A stretch of DNA of 64,000 nucleotides. Source: an uncultured Eubacteriales bacterium. GTDB taxonomy: Bacteria; Bacillota; Clostridia; Christensenellales; CAG-138. The stretch covers positions 40,681 to 104,680 of the forward strand of contig UQYI01000006.1 in NCBI GenBank assembly GCA_900545265.1, written 5' to 3'. Within the stretch, counting starts at the first letter, position 1. Every line of letters begins with the position of its first letter. The notes beneath the pieces were generated by a model. It had not been told where the DNA came from and searched no databases. It saw only the letters and a list, made by a program, of their open reading frames with translations. Both the position numbers and the translations under genes were made by a program. Positions 44,124 to 51,833 of this stretch are shown in pieces.

Positions 44124-45986
44124 ATGCATACAATGATCTGGCATAAAAAAGGGGCTCTGGCCCTGATACTGCTGCTGAGCGTCATCCTTTGCGCCTGCGG
44201 CGGGGAGGAGAAAGCCGCGCCTGCTCTGGCAGCGGCGCCGGCGGATACGGAGGCTGCGGAGGTGGAAGCGGCCAGCCTGGCGCTGGAAGTCGTGACGCCT
44301 GCGCCCACCCAGACCCCCCAGCCCACGCCGGAGCCCACTCCTACCCCCACGCCGGAACCTACCCCCACGCCTACCCCCCGGCCCAGGGAGGTTCTGCTGC
44401 AGGAGAGCTACGGATACATTTCCGCCGAAGAGGACAGCCGTTACGCCAATCTTATGATGGAGCGGGAAACGCTGCTCCTTGCTTCCATGAAGGGGCGCAG
44501 CATCCGCCTGTATGCGGATACGTCTCTGGCGGAATATGAAGAAGCGGAAAACCAGACCACCTACAAGCGCATCAGGGAGCTTGTCATTCTGGAAAATGAT
44601 AAAGGGCCCGAAGGCGAGGCGCTGTATAAGGTCGTTACCGCCTTTGACGGCAGAACCGGGTATGTGCTCCAATCGGATACGGATAATTCCGTTCTGGTTC
44701 CCTATACCAATGGGAGCTACGCCCTGATGTGCCGACCGGGAACCCCCATTTATAAGGAGCCCTGCGATGAAAAGAAGGATAAAGAGGTTCTTTCCCAGTT
44801 GGGCTACGGCTTATGCCGGGTGCTTGGGGTCTATGAGGACAATTTTAACTACTGTTATGTACTGACGGAGGACGGGGTCTACGGCTTTGTGGATCCGGAT
44901 CAGCTTCAGCCTGTATCCGTAGAGGAAGCCCGGGCGTACCTGTCCCTGCAGCCCCTTTCCGGCGGCGGTTTTTCCATGGAAGAAGTGGTATCCGAACTGG
45001 AAGGGCAGCAGGGCATGGCTGCCGGTGATATGGAAAGTCTGCTGTATGAAGCCCTCAGCCGCAGGGGCCTGTATTTTGACCCGGGCTACTATCTGTTTTT
45101 TACCAAGGAACTGAGCAACAATACCCTTTACCCACGGTTTTATAAGGACGATACCTACAATTCCCTGCTGTTCAAGCTCTTCAATACAGCCGGGGACCGG
45201 GTGCTGTATGAAGGCAAACCCACTCAGTGGGCCTATGTAGGCCAGATCGATGCCCTGCAGCGGGGAGATGTGGTGTTCTTCAGTGACTATGCCGTTACGG
45301 ATAAAGCCGTGCAGGAGAATGTGGAGGTGGTGTTCCGGGGGAAGTATTCCGGTCACATCACCGGCTGCGGCCTGTATCTGGGAGAGGATAGGCTCCTGGC
45401 AGTGCAGAGCGGACTTTTGTACTGCGTGGAGAACTTCTCTGCTTCTTCCCTGGCGGAGGACTTTGATTCTGCCCGGAGGATCTCTCCCACGGTGACAGAC
45501 TATACGGCCTATTTGATCGAGGTGCTCCTTTCCAACATCTATGACCGGCTGGGGACCCCTTACAACAATGTTCACCGGGTGGGGGATAAGACCTATGACT
45601 GTTCCGGCATTATCTGCTGGAGTATGCGTTCCGCCGGGATCAAGGATAAGAAGGGACAGAAAACCATGCTCATTGACCGGACGGCTTCCGGACTGAGCAA
45701 CGTAGACAAGCTGTATTGGGAAAAGGAGGATAAGACCGTTACCTTTTCGCTGCTGAGCAAGGTGGCCCGAAACAGCGAGGATATCAAAAAGCTGCAGCGG
45801 GGAGATATTGTATTCCTGATCAACGGCGGCAATAACAAGATCGGCCATGTCATGTTTTTCCTGGGAGAGGATACGGTCATTCATTCCACCACCATCTCCG
45901 GCATTTACCGGGGCACGCTGGTGGCGGGTTTCCGGCAGGCCCTGAAAAACAAATATTATCTTACCACCCGGATGCAGGTGGAGTGA
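44124..45986 (+). CDS. Lipoprotein with C-terminal NlpC/P60-type domain
   Basis: A 620-residue exported lipoprotein: signal peptide with lipobox (ILCAC), a Pro/Thr/Glu linker (about residues 59-88), a middle region with SH3-like features, then two stretches that each resemble NlpC/P60. The first (about 370-450: LQRGDVVFF then GHITGCGLYLG) has no obvious catalytic Cys. The second (about 480-610) has Cys493 in YDCSGIICW and His575 in GHVMFFLGE, a plausible catalytic pair. It probably cleaves peptidoglycan stem peptides, with the first copy serving for binding. AAGGAGG precedes the ATG; ung is 15 bases upstream. Confidence 0.82.
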   Translation: MHTMIWHKKGALALILLLSVILCACGGEEKAAPALAAAPADTEAAEVEAASLALEVVTPAPTQTPQPTPEPTPTPTPEPTPTPTPRPREVLLQESYGYISAEEDSRYANLMMERETLLLASMKGRSIRLYADTSLAEYEEAENQTTYKRIRELVILENDKGPEGEALYKVVTAFDGRTGYVLQSDTDNSVLVPYTNGSYALMCRPGTPIYKEPCDEKKDKEVLSQLGYGLCRVLGVYEDNFNYCYVLTEDGVYGFVDPDQLQPVSVEEARAYLSLQPLSGGGFSMEEVVSELEGQQGMAAGDMESLLYEALSRRGLYFDPGYYLFFTKELSNNTLYPRFYKDDTYNSLLFKLFNTAGDRVLYEGKPTQWAYVGQIDALQRGDVVFFSDYAVTDKAVQENVEVVFRGKYSGHITGCGLYLGEDRLLAVQSGLLYCVENFSASSLAEDFDSARRISPTVTDYTAYLIEVLLSNIYDRLGTPYNNVHRVGDKTYDCSGIICWSMRSAGIKDKKGQKTMLIDRTASGLSNVDKLYWEKEDKTVTFSLLSKVARNSEDIKKLQRGDIVFLINGGNNKIGHVMFFLGEDTVIHSTTISGIYRGTLVAGFRQALKNKYYLTTRMQVE

Positions 45987-46016
45987 CGCCTGCGCCGGAA
46001 GAAAGGCAATGTATCC

Positions 46017-46604
46017 GTGAAAAAGAAGCAAAAAGAGCTTTGGGCACTGTTCTTCACCTTTTTGAAGATCGGCGCCTTCACCTTTGGCGGCGGCTATGCC
46101 ATGCTGGCGCTGCTGGAGGATGCCTGCGTCCGGCAGAAGGGATGGCTGACCCGGGAGGAGTTTTTGGACATGACGGCCATAGCCGAATCCACTCCCGGCC
46201 CGGCGGCGGTCAACAGCGCCACCTACATCGGGTATCAGGCAGGGGGCTTTTTGGGTGCGGTGGCAGCCACCTTTGCCGTGTGTCTGCCCTCGTTTGTGGT
46301 CATATATGCGATATCGCTGTTTCTGGATGCGTTCCTGGCTTTTCCGCTGGTACAGGCGGCCTTCCGGGGCATACAGGCCTGTGTGGTGTACCTGATCCTT
46401 TCCGCCGGATGGAAGCTCCTGCGGGGGATGGAAAAGAGTCTCTTTAACCGCTGCCTGGTGTGGGGAACGGCGGGGAGCATGGTGGTGCTGTCTTTTCTGT
46501 CCGTTTCTTTTTCTTCGGTATATTACATTCTTTTGTGCGGCTGCCTGGGGCTTCTGGCCTGTGGCCTGAAGCGGTGGAAGCAGCGGAAGGAGAAACGGGC
46601 ATGA
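46017..46604 (+). CDS. Chromate transporter, first half-size subunit
   Basis: A 195-residue single-domain CHR protein, with the signature FLKIGAFTFGGGYAML and a later STPGPAAVNSATYIGY motif and about five or six hydrophobic segments. Short-chain CHR proteins function as pairs encoded in tandem, moving chromate out or possibly other anions. It starts at GTG with a modest AAAGG site. It overlaps the next CHR gene by four bases (ATGA). The true substrate in an anaerobe is uncertain. Confidence 0.9.
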   Translation: MKKKQKELWALFFTFLKIGAFTFGGGYAMLALLEDACVRQKGWLTREEFLDMTAIAESTPGPAAVNSATYIGYQAGGFLGAVAATFAVCLPSFVVIYAISLFLDAFLAFPLVQAAFRGIQACVVYLILSAGWKLLRGMEKSLFNRCLVWGTAGSMVVLSFLSVSFSSVYYILLCGCLGLLACGLKRWKQRKEKRA

Positions 46605-47173
46605 TATACCTGAAGCTCTTTCTGACTTTTCTGGAGATAGGCGCTTTGTCCTTTGGCGGGGGCTACGGTATGATCAGCGTGGTGCGAGAGGCGGTGCTGG
46701 GCAACGGCTGGCTGACGGAGGAAGCGTTTATCCGCTTTATTGCCGTTTCGGAATCCACACCGGGGCCTTTGGCCGTGAACATGGCCACCTTTATCGGCGC
46801 TTCGCAGGGCGGATTCCCGGGGGCTCTGTGCGCTACGCTGGGGGTGGTGCTGCCTGCCTTTATCATTATTCTGGTCATAGCGGCCCTTATACAGAACCTG
46901 CTGCGATTTGCGGGGGTGCAGGCCTTTTTATCCGGTGTGCGGCCCTGCGTAGTGGGACTGATCCTTGCTACGGCCCTGACCATGGGGCTTAAGACGCTGT
47001 TTTCCTTTTCCAACCTGGGGGATAATCCGGTACCGGACTGGCGGGGTATCCTGCTGTTTGCACTTATGCCCCTGACGGCCTGGGGGTATAAACGGCTGCG
47101 GAAAAAGCCGCTTTCTCCGATCTTGCTGATATTGCTTTCCGCCGGGCTGGGGATGCTGTTTTATGGATTGTAA
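46601..47173 (+). CDS. Chromate transporter, second half-size subunit
   Basis: A 190-residue CHR-domain protein with FLEIGALSFGGGYGMI and STPGPLAVNMATFIG, and hydrophobic segments throughout. It is paired with the upstream gene, whose stop overlaps this ATG; AAGGAG lies in the upstream coding end. The two subunits are clearly diverged from each other, as in known ChrA1/ChrA2 pairs, where they insert with opposite membrane orientation. The open frame beginning at 46460 is not used because it would overlap extensively. Confidence 0.9.
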   Translation: MIYLKLFLTFLEIGALSFGGGYGMISVVREAVLGNGWLTEEAFIRFIAVSESTPGPLAVNMATFIGASQGGFPGALCATLGVVLPAFIIILVIAALIQNLLRFAGVQAFLSGVRPCVVGLILATALTMGLKTLFSFSNLGDNPVPDWRGILLFALMPLTAWGYKRLRKKPLSPILLILLSAGLGMLFYGL

Positions 47174-47189
47174 AATGTGCGGCGGAGGG

Positions 47190-47217
47190 TTGACGAAGGC
47201 GCTGCCCGGCATATAAA
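47190..47217 (+). promoter_or_regulatory. Possible promoter of oadB
   Basis: TTGACG (47190-47195), 16 bases, TATAAA (47212-47217). A small hairpin, CTTCCG/CGGAAG (47264-47281), touches the start region. Confidence 0.5.
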
Positions 47218-47282
47218 ATGCTATTCAGTGGAGTGTAGGCAAAAACATTCCGCATGAACAAAACTTCCGCAGAAACGGAAGG

Positions 47283-48401
47283 ATGGAGGAAAATTCGTTG
47301 CAGGACTTTTTGGATCTTTTTTCCAATGTGACCAACTTTACCTGGCAGGCAGGGCTGATGATCGCCATTGGCTGCGTGCTGATCTATCTGGCCATCGTCA
47401 AGGAGATGGAGCCTTCTCTGCTGCTGCCCATGGGGTTCGGCGCAGTGCTGGTGAACCTTCCTTTTGTAAATACGGAGGCCATTGAAACGCTGTTTAATGC
47501 CGGTATTGCCACAGAGCTGTTCCCGCTGCTGCTGTTCATCGGCATCGGCGCCATGATCGACTTCGGGCCCCTGCTCTCCAATCCCAAGATGATGCTGTTC
47601 GGAGCGGCGGCTCAGTTCGGCATTTTCTTCACGCTGATCGTGGCCCGGCTCATGGGCTTCTCTTTGGAAGATGCGGCTTCCATTGCCATTATCGGGGCAG
47701 CGGACGGTCCTACCTCCATCTATGTTTCCCAGGTGCTTAAATCCAATTATCAGGGTGCCATCATGGTGGCGGCCTATTCCTATATGGCGTTGGTGCCCAT
47801 CGTGCAGCCCCCCATCATCCGGCTGATCACCAGCAAAAAAGAGCGGCGCATACGCATGAACTATGCGCCTGCCGCCATCAGCAAGACCACAAGGATCCTG
47901 TTCCCCATTATCGTTACCATTGTGGCAGGTACGGTGGCCCCCAAGTCTGCAGAGCTTATCGGTTTCCTCATGTTCGGCAACCTGATCCGGGAATGCGGTG
48001 TGCTGGGGTCTCTCAGCGAGACGGCGCAGAATGCACTGGCCAACCTGATCACGCTGTTGCTGGGCATTTCCGTAGCTTTCAGAATGCAGGCGGAATACTT
48101 TGTCACCTTCCAGACGCTGGCCATATTGCTGCTGGGGCTGGTGGCCTTCATCTTTGATACGGTAGGCGGTGTTCTTTTTGCCAAGGTGCTGAACATTTTC
48201 TGCAGAGAAAAGGTGAACCCCATGATCGGGGCGGCGGGGATCTCCGCCTTCCCCATGGCATCCCGGGTGGTGCATAAGATGGGCCGGGAGGAGGATCCCT
48301 TCAACTTCCTGCTCATGCATGCGGCCGGAGCCAACGTAAGCGGACAGATCGCCTCCGTTATTGCCGGGGGACTGATCCTCACTCTGGTACTGGGACACTG
48401 A
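47283..48401 (+). CDS. oadB: Sodium-pumping decarboxylase beta subunit
   Basis: A 372-residue multi-helix membrane protein of the OadB/MmdB/GcdB family. The conserved motifs are visible: GIGAMIDFGPLL, the IIGAADGPTSIYVS stretch with its functional Asp, and GAAGISAFPMA. It couples decarboxylation of carboxybiotin to Na+ export. The ATG at 47283 lacks a spaced ribosome site, whereas a TTG at 47298 has GGAGG eight bases upstream, so translation may start 15 bases later. The carboxyltransferase (alpha) and biotin carrier are absent here, so the enzyme identity (oxaloacetate, methylmalonyl-CoA or glutaconyl-CoA) is open. Confidence 0.93.
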   Translation: MEENSLQDFLDLFSNVTNFTWQAGLMIAIGCVLIYLAIVKEMEPSLLLPMGFGAVLVNLPFVNTEAIETLFNAGIATELFPLLLFIGIGAMIDFGPLLSNPKMMLFGAAAQFGIFFTLIVARLMGFSLEDAASIAIIGAADGPTSIYVSQVLKSNYQGAIMVAAYSYMALVPIVQPPIIRLITSKKERRIRMNYAPAAISKTTRILFPIIVTIVAGTVAPKSAELIGFLMFGNLIRECGVLGSLSETAQNALANLITLLLGISVAFRMQAEYFVTFQTLAILLLGLVAFIFDTVGGVLFAKVLNIFCREKVNPMIGAAGISAFPMASRVVHKMGREEDPFNFLLMHAAGANVSGQIASVIAGGLILTLVLGH

Positions 48402-48416
48402 GAAAGGAGAGAGACT

Positions 48417-48566
48417 ATGCAGTTTCGTTTTTCCACGCTTCCCCAAACGCTGATGATGACGCTCAAGGGCATGGTAGGTATTTTTGTGGTCATCGGGGTG
48501 ATCATGCTCTGTATCTGGATCCTGAACAAGATCACCGCCGCCAAAGGCGCAGAAAAAGAAGCGTAA
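48417..48566 (+). CDS. 49-residue OadG-like membrane protein
   Basis: A small gene 15 bases after oadB, with AAAGGAGAG before the ATG. The 49-residue product has one hydrophobic helix (about residues 18-37: GMVGIFVVIGVIMLCIWIL) and a basic, Lys/Ala-rich tail ending KEA. Position, size and the helix followed by a short charged tail match the gamma/delta (OadG) subunit that assembles sodium-pump decarboxylases, although it is shorter than typical 80-residue members. A strong terminator follows, closing the unit. Confidence 0.7.
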   Translation: MQFRFSTLPQTLMMTLKGMVGIFVVIGVIMLCIWILNKITAAKGAEKEA

Positions 48567-48584
48567 GGCGGTTCATATCTTTAT

Positions 48585-48625
48585 AAAAAGGCAGCTTCCC
48601 CATCCGTGGCGGAGGCTGCCTTTTT
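48585..48625 (+). terminator. Terminator of the oadB unit
   Basis: AAAAAGGCAGC and GCTGCCTTTTT pair around a partly structured loop, ending in TTTTT. The A-rich left arm makes it bidirectional. Confidence 0.85.
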
Positions 48626-48687
48626 GTGCAGCCCGGCCTTTTCCGGCTGGGAGGGATCTGCTTTTTGCCGCTGGCGGGGGGCGCGCC

Positions 48688-48789
48688 GTATACGGAAGGC
48701 GGGGCGCACGGCGTGCCCCCTTTGGGGCACGCCTGCGGGGCTACGGCCCCGCAGAGTTCCGGCGGCACAGCCGCCGGAACGTGCGCCCC
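48688..48789. repeat. Cloverleaf repeat, copy B
   Basis: GTATAC (48688-48693) precedes the block. The closing stem is GGGGCGCAC (48701-48709) with GTGCGCCCC (48781-48789). Hairpins are GGCGTGCCCC/GGGGCACGCC (48710-48733), TGCGGGGC/GCCCCGCA (48734-48753) and GTTCCGGCGGC/GCCGCCGGAAC (48756-48780). All stems are perfect and only GA (48754-48755) is unpaired at the junction. It is the best-formed copy. The remaining 48790-49012 holds nothing but the ribosome site of the next gene. Confidence 0.9.
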
Positions 48790-49012
48790 ATCCCTCGAAG
48801 TGCGGCAAAACGGCGTATATGCACAGGCTGCGTATAACCGTTAGCTGCTTTTTGCGCCGGGCAGCGATGCATGTTCCATTCTGGAAGAAAACGATATTCC
48901 GTTTAAAAGAGAAAGAATATGCAAAACAACGGTTTCACGCACCGGCGGGCTTCCTTTTCGGGCAGGCATAGGTCTGCTCGGCGGCACATAGGCTGTGGAG
49001 GAGGTGAAGCAT

Positions 49013-49900
49013 ATGTATATCGTGTTGCGGGAAAAACAGGGCCGGGCGGCGGGCCATATCTGCCTGGAAGAAGGACAGGGGGAGCTTTGCTGGCGGGGGC
49101 GCTGCCAGGGGAAAGCGGTACTCCTTTCCGGAGAAGGGGAACGTTGGCTTACGGAACAGGGCAGGTGCCCCTTTGTTCCGGTGGGCGCACTGGTGCTGGA
49201 AGGGGAGACCCTTTTGGCCTGGGGTAATGCTCCCGGAGCATCCTTGACGGAGCAGGAACTGCTGGCACTGTATAAGGAAAAAAACGTTCCTGAAAAAACG
49301 GAGGAACCACCGGAAAAGACGGAGAAACCGGAAGATCTTCAGAATGAAGCGGGATCACAGGTATCCTCCCAGCCATCGGAATCGCGTAAACCGTGTATGG
49401 AAGAGAGGGAGAACACAGCAGAAACTCCCCGGGAGACACCCGCTCCGGAAGACAGCGGCGCAGAAGCGGCAGCCTTTGCGGCATTGGTAGCGGAAGCCGC
49501 TCAAGTGTACAGGCAGCTGGAATCCGGGGAGACCCGAACGCTTCAGGGGCCGCCGGAAGGCAGACAGTGGATGGCAGAGACAGAATCCCTGCTTTCTCCT
49601 GCCCGAAAGGTGTCTGCAAGAGAGAGTATTCAGCCCGGGGAGGATCGGAGGCAAACGCAGTTTCTGACAGAAAATCCCTTTCCTTATGCTTTCCCAAAGG
49701 GAGAGTTCATGCGGGTTTACGGTCCTGGGATACTGGAACATCTGGAGGGCCGGTGGCGGCAGGGGAACCGGGAATACCGAATCATTGCCGTGCCAGGAGC
49801 ACCTGCTTCCCACCCGCCCCGGCATCTTTTTGGATTCACTCGATATGTGCGCAGCACAGGAGGCGGTTATTGGATCAAGATGCTTCCCCTATCCAACTGA
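49013..49900 (+). CDS. Conserved-looking protein of unknown function
   Basis: A 295-residue protein I do not recognise. The N-terminal part (about 1-88) is rich in Gly, Arg and Trp with beta-like periodicity. The middle (about 90-200) is a Glu/Pro/Lys-rich, probably disordered linker. The C-terminal part (about 210-295) is compact, with FPYAFPKGEFMRVYGPG and RHLFGFTRYV and a Trp/Arg-rich end. There is no signal peptide or membrane segment. The ATG at 49013 has GGAGGAGGTG; a GTG 18 bases earlier lies inside that site. No co-directional partner is close, and a cloverleaf repeat is 220 bases upstream. Confidence 0.6.
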   Translation: MYIVLREKQGRAAGHICLEEGQGELCWRGRCQGKAVLLSGEGERWLTEQGRCPFVPVGALVLEGETLLAWGNAPGASLTEQELLALYKEKNVPEKTEEPPEKTEKPEDLQNEAGSQVSSQPSESRKPCMEERENTAETPRETPAPEDSGAEAAAFAALVAEAAQVYRQLESGETRTLQGPPEGRQWMAETESLLSPARKVSARESIQPGEDRRQTQFLTENPFPYAFPKGEFMRVYGPGILEHLEGRWRQGNREYRIIAVPGAPASHPPRHLFGFTRYVRSTGGGYWIKMLPLSN

Positions 49901-50113
49901 TCCCGCTGCAAGAAATGAAACGCTGCCGGACATGACGGATGAAAAGGCATTTATAGATTGTTTACCCCGTAAATGGCATTGATCCGGCGCCGCTTCGGCC
50001 TGATTTGCGGAACTTCCGCAGCGGCGGTAAAAATCAAAGACTGCTTTTGACGCTTAGCTGGACAGATAGCCGGTTAAATGAAGGAATTGCAAAGTCAAAT
50101 CATGGCGGCGGGA

Positions 50114-51376
50114 TCAGGAAGCATCTCTGGCTCGGCGTATCCGGTTGGCACGGGAGAAGGTGCGCAGGCTGGTAAGCAGAGCCGCTACCGCCACGATCCC
50201 TACGGCAATGGCCAGAGCACTGATGGCAGTGGCGGTGCCCCAGGTTAAAACCTCCTGCCGGCTGCTGCGGACCATAGCTTCCATGGTGTAATGCAGCCCC
50301 CGGCCGGGGATCAGGGCGATGAGCACGGGCATATTGTATACCGTAGCCGGGGCCCGGGTGATCCGGGCCATCAGTTCGGCATACCCCGCTCCGAAAAGGG
50401 CGGCCAGAGCCTGTGCGGCAAAGCCTTCCCCCAGCAGGGGCATGCACAGCAGATAAACGCTCCAGCAAAGCCCGGAACCCAGAGTGCAGAAAAACAGGTT
50501 TTTATATGGTACCCGGAAGATAAGGCTGAAGCCTAAAGAGCCCAGTGCGGCGGAGAGGGTCTGCACAAAGGGGAGGCGTGCCAGCGTATCCGCCTCCGCA
50601 GGAGACTGTATATTCCGGGTGAGCAGCATGGCCGTGGCAAAGCCGCCGGCAATAAAACAGGCAATAAGCAGGCTTTCTACCAGCCGCAGCGTGCCGGAAA
50701 TGGTATCGCCTGTAAGCATATCCCGAACAGAGTTGGTCATGGCAATGCCGGGGATCAGAAGCATGATGGAACCGATCATGATGTAGCTGGGGTGAAAAAC
50801 CGGGCTGAGCAGGGGCAGAGACATAGCAAAAAGCCCCGTCAGCAGAGAGATAAGAAAAGCCTGCAGAAGCCGCTGCATATGGACCCGCTTCAAAAGCCCA
50901 TCCAGCAGGTAAATGAGCACACCCGTAAGCACCGAAGCAAGGCCGTCCCACAGGCTGCCGCCAAAGAATACCGCAAAGGCGCTTCCTGCCAGAAAGTAGC
51001 CTGCCAGCCGGGAAAGATCCTTACGATTGCGGTGCTGAACATTTTCCCGGATCGCCCGGATCCCATCCCCAAGCGCCTCTACGGGGGGCTTTTGGGCACA
51101 GATTCGCCGGGAAAGCTCGTTGAGCATACTCAAGCGGGTAAAGTCTGTGTCGTAAGCGCCGTTCCAGATGCGCCGCAGTTGGGTCTCCGTTAAGCCGTCC
51201 TTAAAGGAGGCGGAAAGCGTGATACCGGAGGGAATGGTCATTACATCCACTTCTGCGGCGCCGTAGCTTTTCAACAGCCGTGTGATGGTATCCTCCACCC
51301 GGCTGACTTCCGCTCCGCACAAAAGCATGTCCTGCCCCATATCCAGTACATACCGCAGCAGCTTTTTTTCGTCCAT
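50114..51376 (-). CDS. Threonine/serine exporter family protein (fused ThrE type)
   Basis: A 420-residue membrane protein joining the two ThrE-type domains. The N-terminal part has a cytosolic start with LCGAEVSRVEDTI and the ThrE-like segment MTIPSGITLS, followed by about five helices; the second block of helices begins near residue 285. Homologues export threonine and serine; others serve dicarboxylates, so the substrate is tentative. The ATG at 51376 has AGGAGGACAG upstream; the longer open frame to 51529 runs into a repeat and is not used. Confidence 0.85.
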   Translation of the reverse strand: MDEKKLLRYVLDMGQDMLLCGAEVSRVEDTITRLLKSYGAAEVDVMTIPSGITLSASFKDGLTETQLRRIWNGAYDTDFTRLSMLNELSRRICAQKPPVEALGDGIRAIRENVQHRNRKDLSRLAGYFLAGSAFAVFFGGSLWDGLASVLTGVLIYLLDGLLKRVHMQRLLQAFLISLLTGLFAMSLPLLSPVFHPSYIMIGSIMLLIPGIAMTNSVRDMLTGDTISGTLRLVESLLIACFIAGGFATAMLLTRNIQSPAEADTLARLPFVQTLSAALGSLGFSLIFRVPYKNLFFCTLGSGLCWSVYLLCMPLLGEGFAAQALAALFGAGYAELMARITRAPATVYNMPVLIALIPGRGLHYTMEAMVRSSRQEVLTWGTATAISALAIAVGIVAVAALLTSLRTFSRANRIRRARDAS

Positions 51377-51490
51377 GACGCTGTCCTCCTGAAAGATGCC
51401 CCCATTATAGCAAGTCGCCGGGTTTCCTACAAGCGGCAATCTTTTGTTCCCAGGGGGCAGAGGGAGTGGTTTGCCGTCCCGGTGCCCCTT

Positions 51491-51619
51491 GTATACGCTT
51501 TCCGGCCGGAGCGAAGTCTGCCCGGGCACGGTAGCCCCGGGGATGCACCTTTGGCGCTGAGCGCCAAAGGCAAGGCCAACCGGCGGCCTTGCGGGCCGGT
51601 TCCCGGCCCATGCATCCCC
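51491..51619. repeat. Cloverleaf repeat, copy E (divergent)
   Basis: The closing stem is GGGGATGCA (51539-51547) with TGCATCCCC (51611-51619). Hairpins are CCTTTGGCGC/GCGCCAAAGG (51548-51570), CAAGGCC/GGCCTTG (51571-51591) and GGGCCGG-TTC-CCGGCCC (51593-51609). GTATAC lies at 51491-51496. Read on the opposite strand, the hairpin order matches copy D, with the CTTTGGCGC hairpin last. Only single bases are unpaired at the junction. It lies in the 457-base gap between the ThrE-type gene and glnA. Confidence 0.75.
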
Positions 51620-51715
51620 CCAGCCGGGACCGGTGCTTTTCCTTTAGACAGGGGCAAGGTTTATACAGCCCGGAGCTTTGGCGGCCGTCTATGTTCATTC
51701 AAACTCCGGAAAAAG

Positions 51716-51746
51716 AAAAAGGCTGCCCTCATGGGAGAACAGCCTG
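51716..51746 (-). terminator. Terminator of glnA
   Basis: AGGCTG (51720-51725) and CAGCCT (51740-51745). On the minus strand the stem runs into TTTTCTTTTTC. Confidence 0.75.
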
Positions 51747-51833
51747 AATACCTGCCGGGAAAGAGAAGGAAAACCCGGCGGGCGGCAGAACCGAACGGCC
51801 TTTTCCGGAGTCTGCCTCTCCGGGGCCGGGGAA

